Shown here piece after piece: positions 63,101 through 64,000 of a stretch of 64,000 nt of DNA. The notes below the pieces were generated by a model, which made no database searches, had not been told where the DNA came from, and saw only the letters and a program-made list of their open reading frames with translations. The stretch covers positions 558,001 to 622,000 of the forward strand of contig NZ_JANLCJ010000002.1 of the NCBI RefSeq assembly GCF_024979295.1, in the 5' to 3' direction. The position numbers and the translations under genes were made by a program. How positions within the stretch are numbered: the stretch's first letter is position 1; each line of letters starts with the position of its first letter. The stretch is from Herbiconiux daphne (GTDB taxonomy: Bacteria > Actinomycetota > Actinomycetes > Actinomycetales > Microbacteriaceae).

Positions 63101-64000
63101 CGCCGACCAGTCCGGCTTCTTCGGCCGCAAAAAGCGCCGTCGTGCGGTCGCCACAAAGCTGGCCCCGGCCCTGCGCTCCCCCGACGCGGTCGACCTCAAG
63201 CAGCTCTCGACCCTCACCGGCCAGATCGCCGAGTCGGCCGCCTACCTCCAGTCCCTCCGCGCCTACATCCAGCAGCTCGCCGGCGTGCGGATCGCCGCCG
63301 ACTGGAACCCGCTCCGCCCGAGCGACGCCGAATCCGTGACGACGCAGATCGCCTGGCTCCGCTGGGTCGGCACGACCATCGGCGTCCGCCCCGGCGAGGA
63401 CCCGGATGCGTTCACCGCCGAGTCCCGCCGCCTGTACGAGTCGACGCCCCCGGATGCCTCCCGCGCCGCCGCGATCGCAGCGCTGGCAACAGCGTGGTCG
63501 GCCCTCATTACGGCAGCTCGCACCTCGGCAAGCGATCTCGGCGCGTGGGCCTCCGGCCCGGCGGGCGTGACGGGCCACGGTGCCTCGACCGGCCAGACCG
63601 CCCCGACAAGCCGGTCTCACGAGCCCCAGCGCCAAACCTTCTTCGAGACCTGGGCCGCCACCCGCACCGGCCGCAACCTCGACTCCCCCACACCCGTGTC
63701 CCTCGACCGCTGGCTGGCCTTCACCCGCGCCCTCGAACCGCTCCGCCGCCGCGGAATGACCGACGCAGTCAAGGCGCTCGAGACCGGCGAGCTCACCGCG
63801 GATGACGCACGCCTCTCGTTCGAGAAGGGTCTCGCCGCGGCATCCGTCGACGAACGCGAACAGACGACCGCCCTGGCCGACTTCGACCCGACCGCCCACA
63901 ACCGCTCGATCGAGCGCTTCACCACGAGTGCGCTGGCGATCCGCGCCGAGCTGCCGAACGCCATCCCGGCGCACGTGCTGGCGCTCCGGCGTTTCGATTC
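60114..64000 (+). CDS. DUF4011-type SF1 helicase with transglutaminase-like N-terminal region (3' end outside window)
   Basis: At least 1295 residues. Residues 1 to 130 form a beta-rich start. Residues 215 to 290 hold a transglutaminase-like segment with C242 (GRVGTCLDTTVVLAAALEQA) and H268 (FEGHAFLGYWRHN). The DUF4011 mark WKNSLLDLSLRNRLINF starts at 401. Walker A GPPGTGKSQTITN starts at 705, followed by KRVLFVAEKRAALSVVQRR (motif Ia-like). Family members often carry a Vsr/MTES_1575-like nuclease at the end, which is outside this window. These large helicases are linked to anti-phage and restriction-like systems. It is divergent from the HEPN pair. Confidence 0.88.
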   Translation, partial: MESSKNDEAVVDARHLEPTASARVTLNLTTAGVVSYALANARLSALESVTITNPGPMLRAASLEIEATDAFGSLGSPSTTLIDLAEQATVTLSELSLYLDPAKMLAVDEQRPGRITARLTDADGTTRAEASADVDVLAASQWRTNPVQLGMELLPAYVQPNAAAIQPLLHEAGELLEKRTGDRSMTGYQLEDPNRVDATVEAIYEAMRERRIRYAEPPASWSSTGQKVRTPAEVLEGRVGTCLDTTVVLAAALEQAGINSTLWIFEGHAFLGYWRHNSEMGSVVDFEPADLINRTALGQIVLLETTAVTDSRDGDFEAAKRAARARMEGAPSTFIGAIDVGAARSASIFPLPSRSVDADGTVVVTEYRVAARVALRDGRETTKATNDETNRRAAPPRVAQWKNSLLDLSLRNRLINFTDRAGYSLSVPSASLAHLEDQINAGIQLSLRPSNAISAVDRERKIQFGRDLPDDTRAQLLADRKEAYIDITEESYATKLRYLAYKAKTIVEETGANNLYLAFGMLHWTFNDRELRSPLILIPVKLTTANRGSLYRLTLDESGASTPNYCLLEKLSQAYDLTIPGLADPVQDGAGIDLQAAFTATRQAMLDAHLPFRVDDTVNLGILQFAKYRLWKDLDENWESLAGNPLVKHLIETPTAPFIDPVPEATAENAVDLDALSAQCPVPADSSQLEAVAEAAQGRTFVLEGPPGTGKSQTITNLLAKALTDGKRVLFVAEKRAALSVVQRRFEEIGLGPFSLDLHDKGARPAAVRSQIKAALEHRVTTDGAALSTNLEIANSNRRTLSRYAERLHEKNSAGLSLYSARTSELAADAFVPEMPVPSGLVSGGSSDDFEAIRVALRDLPETADYVRPQRVNPWGLVVDRPDAPADSTAVHTAAQTLDRAIAAALEAGATFDFIALATSPEQLADWSRIDGYQREPLATIDAARDTTTPSAWNTAAQAVVDQLAALTQSPPAWLQQAHPEAVTLDIAGIHAEALAADQSGFFGRKKRRRAVATKLAPALRSPDAVDLKQLSTLTGQIAESAAYLQSLRAYIQQLAGVRIAADWNPLRPSDAESVTTQIAWLRWVGTTIGVRPGEDPDAFTAESRRLYESTPPDASRAAAIAALATAWSALITAARTSASDLGAWASGPAGVTGHGASTGQTAPTSRSHEPQRQTFFETWAATRTGRNLDSPTPVSLDRWLAFTRALEPLRRRGMTDAVKALETGELTADDARLSFEKGLAAASVDEREQTTALADFDPTAHNRSIERFTTSALAIRAELPNAIPAHVLALRRFD

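Overview
The DNA is very GC-rich. GTG starts, 4-base ATGA overlaps between neighbouring genes, and a strong preference for G or C in third codon positions are common. The gene content includes CWB2/excalibur surface proteins, a DtxR/IdeR-type iron box, a DUF385 deazaflavin-type oxidoreductase and an HrcA (CIRCE) site. Together these point to an actinobacterium, most likely of the Microbacteriaceae; the family is my inference. No rRNA, tRNA, CRISPR array, insertion sequence or prophage was seen. The window looks like ordinary accessory chromosome made of short operons and divergent regulator/target pairs.

Regions 1 to 12 kb: the 5' two thirds of a response-regulator/thioredoxin-reductase fusion, a GH16-like protein, a 9-residue-repeat (xxSIGSxxS) protein, TetR with DUF998, a PlsC-like acyltransferase, an ArsR-type regulator with an MFS exporter, a class I pyridine-nucleotide disulfide oxidoreductase, and a frameshifted CWB2/excalibur wall protein. 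11 to 20 kb: an iron-siderophore block. An AraC regulator diverges from a binding protein, two FecCD permeases, a FepC-type ATPase and two half ABC exporters; the last four junctions overlap. A DtxR-like box lies between the AraC gene and the binding-protein gene. 20 to 23 kb: a second CWB2 protein and a regulator that seems split by a frameshift.

23 to 31.5 kb: galactoside use. A CUT1 sugar importer and a LacI regulator diverge from a GH42 beta-galactosidase and an aldose-dehydrogenase-like aldo/keto reductase, and a second, closely similar LacI follows. 31.5 to 43.6 kb: an epoxide-hydrolase-like enzyme, a HicB-like gene broken by a 2-bp duplication, a DUF4190/MmpS-like protein, an ABC-F protein, a methyltransferase, a glycine-rich surface protein with a sortase-like LAATG tail, UbiB with PadR, a DHA2 exporter and lumazine synthase. 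43.7 to 59 kb: a dense run of redox, flavin and detoxification enzymes next to TetR, MarR and HxlR regulators. Many of these pairs share a perfect palindromic operator. A DUF4407 membrane protein and a pseudokinase-like protein in this stretch share a nearly identical 46-bp upstream block.

59 to 64 kb: the most interesting part. A HEPN-domain protein (RNGIAH motif) and a tightly coupled 66-residue protein diverge from a very large DUF4011-type helicase with a transglutaminase-like N-terminal region. The helicase runs off the window. This arrangement resembles a defence module and is the best candidate for a poorly described system here.
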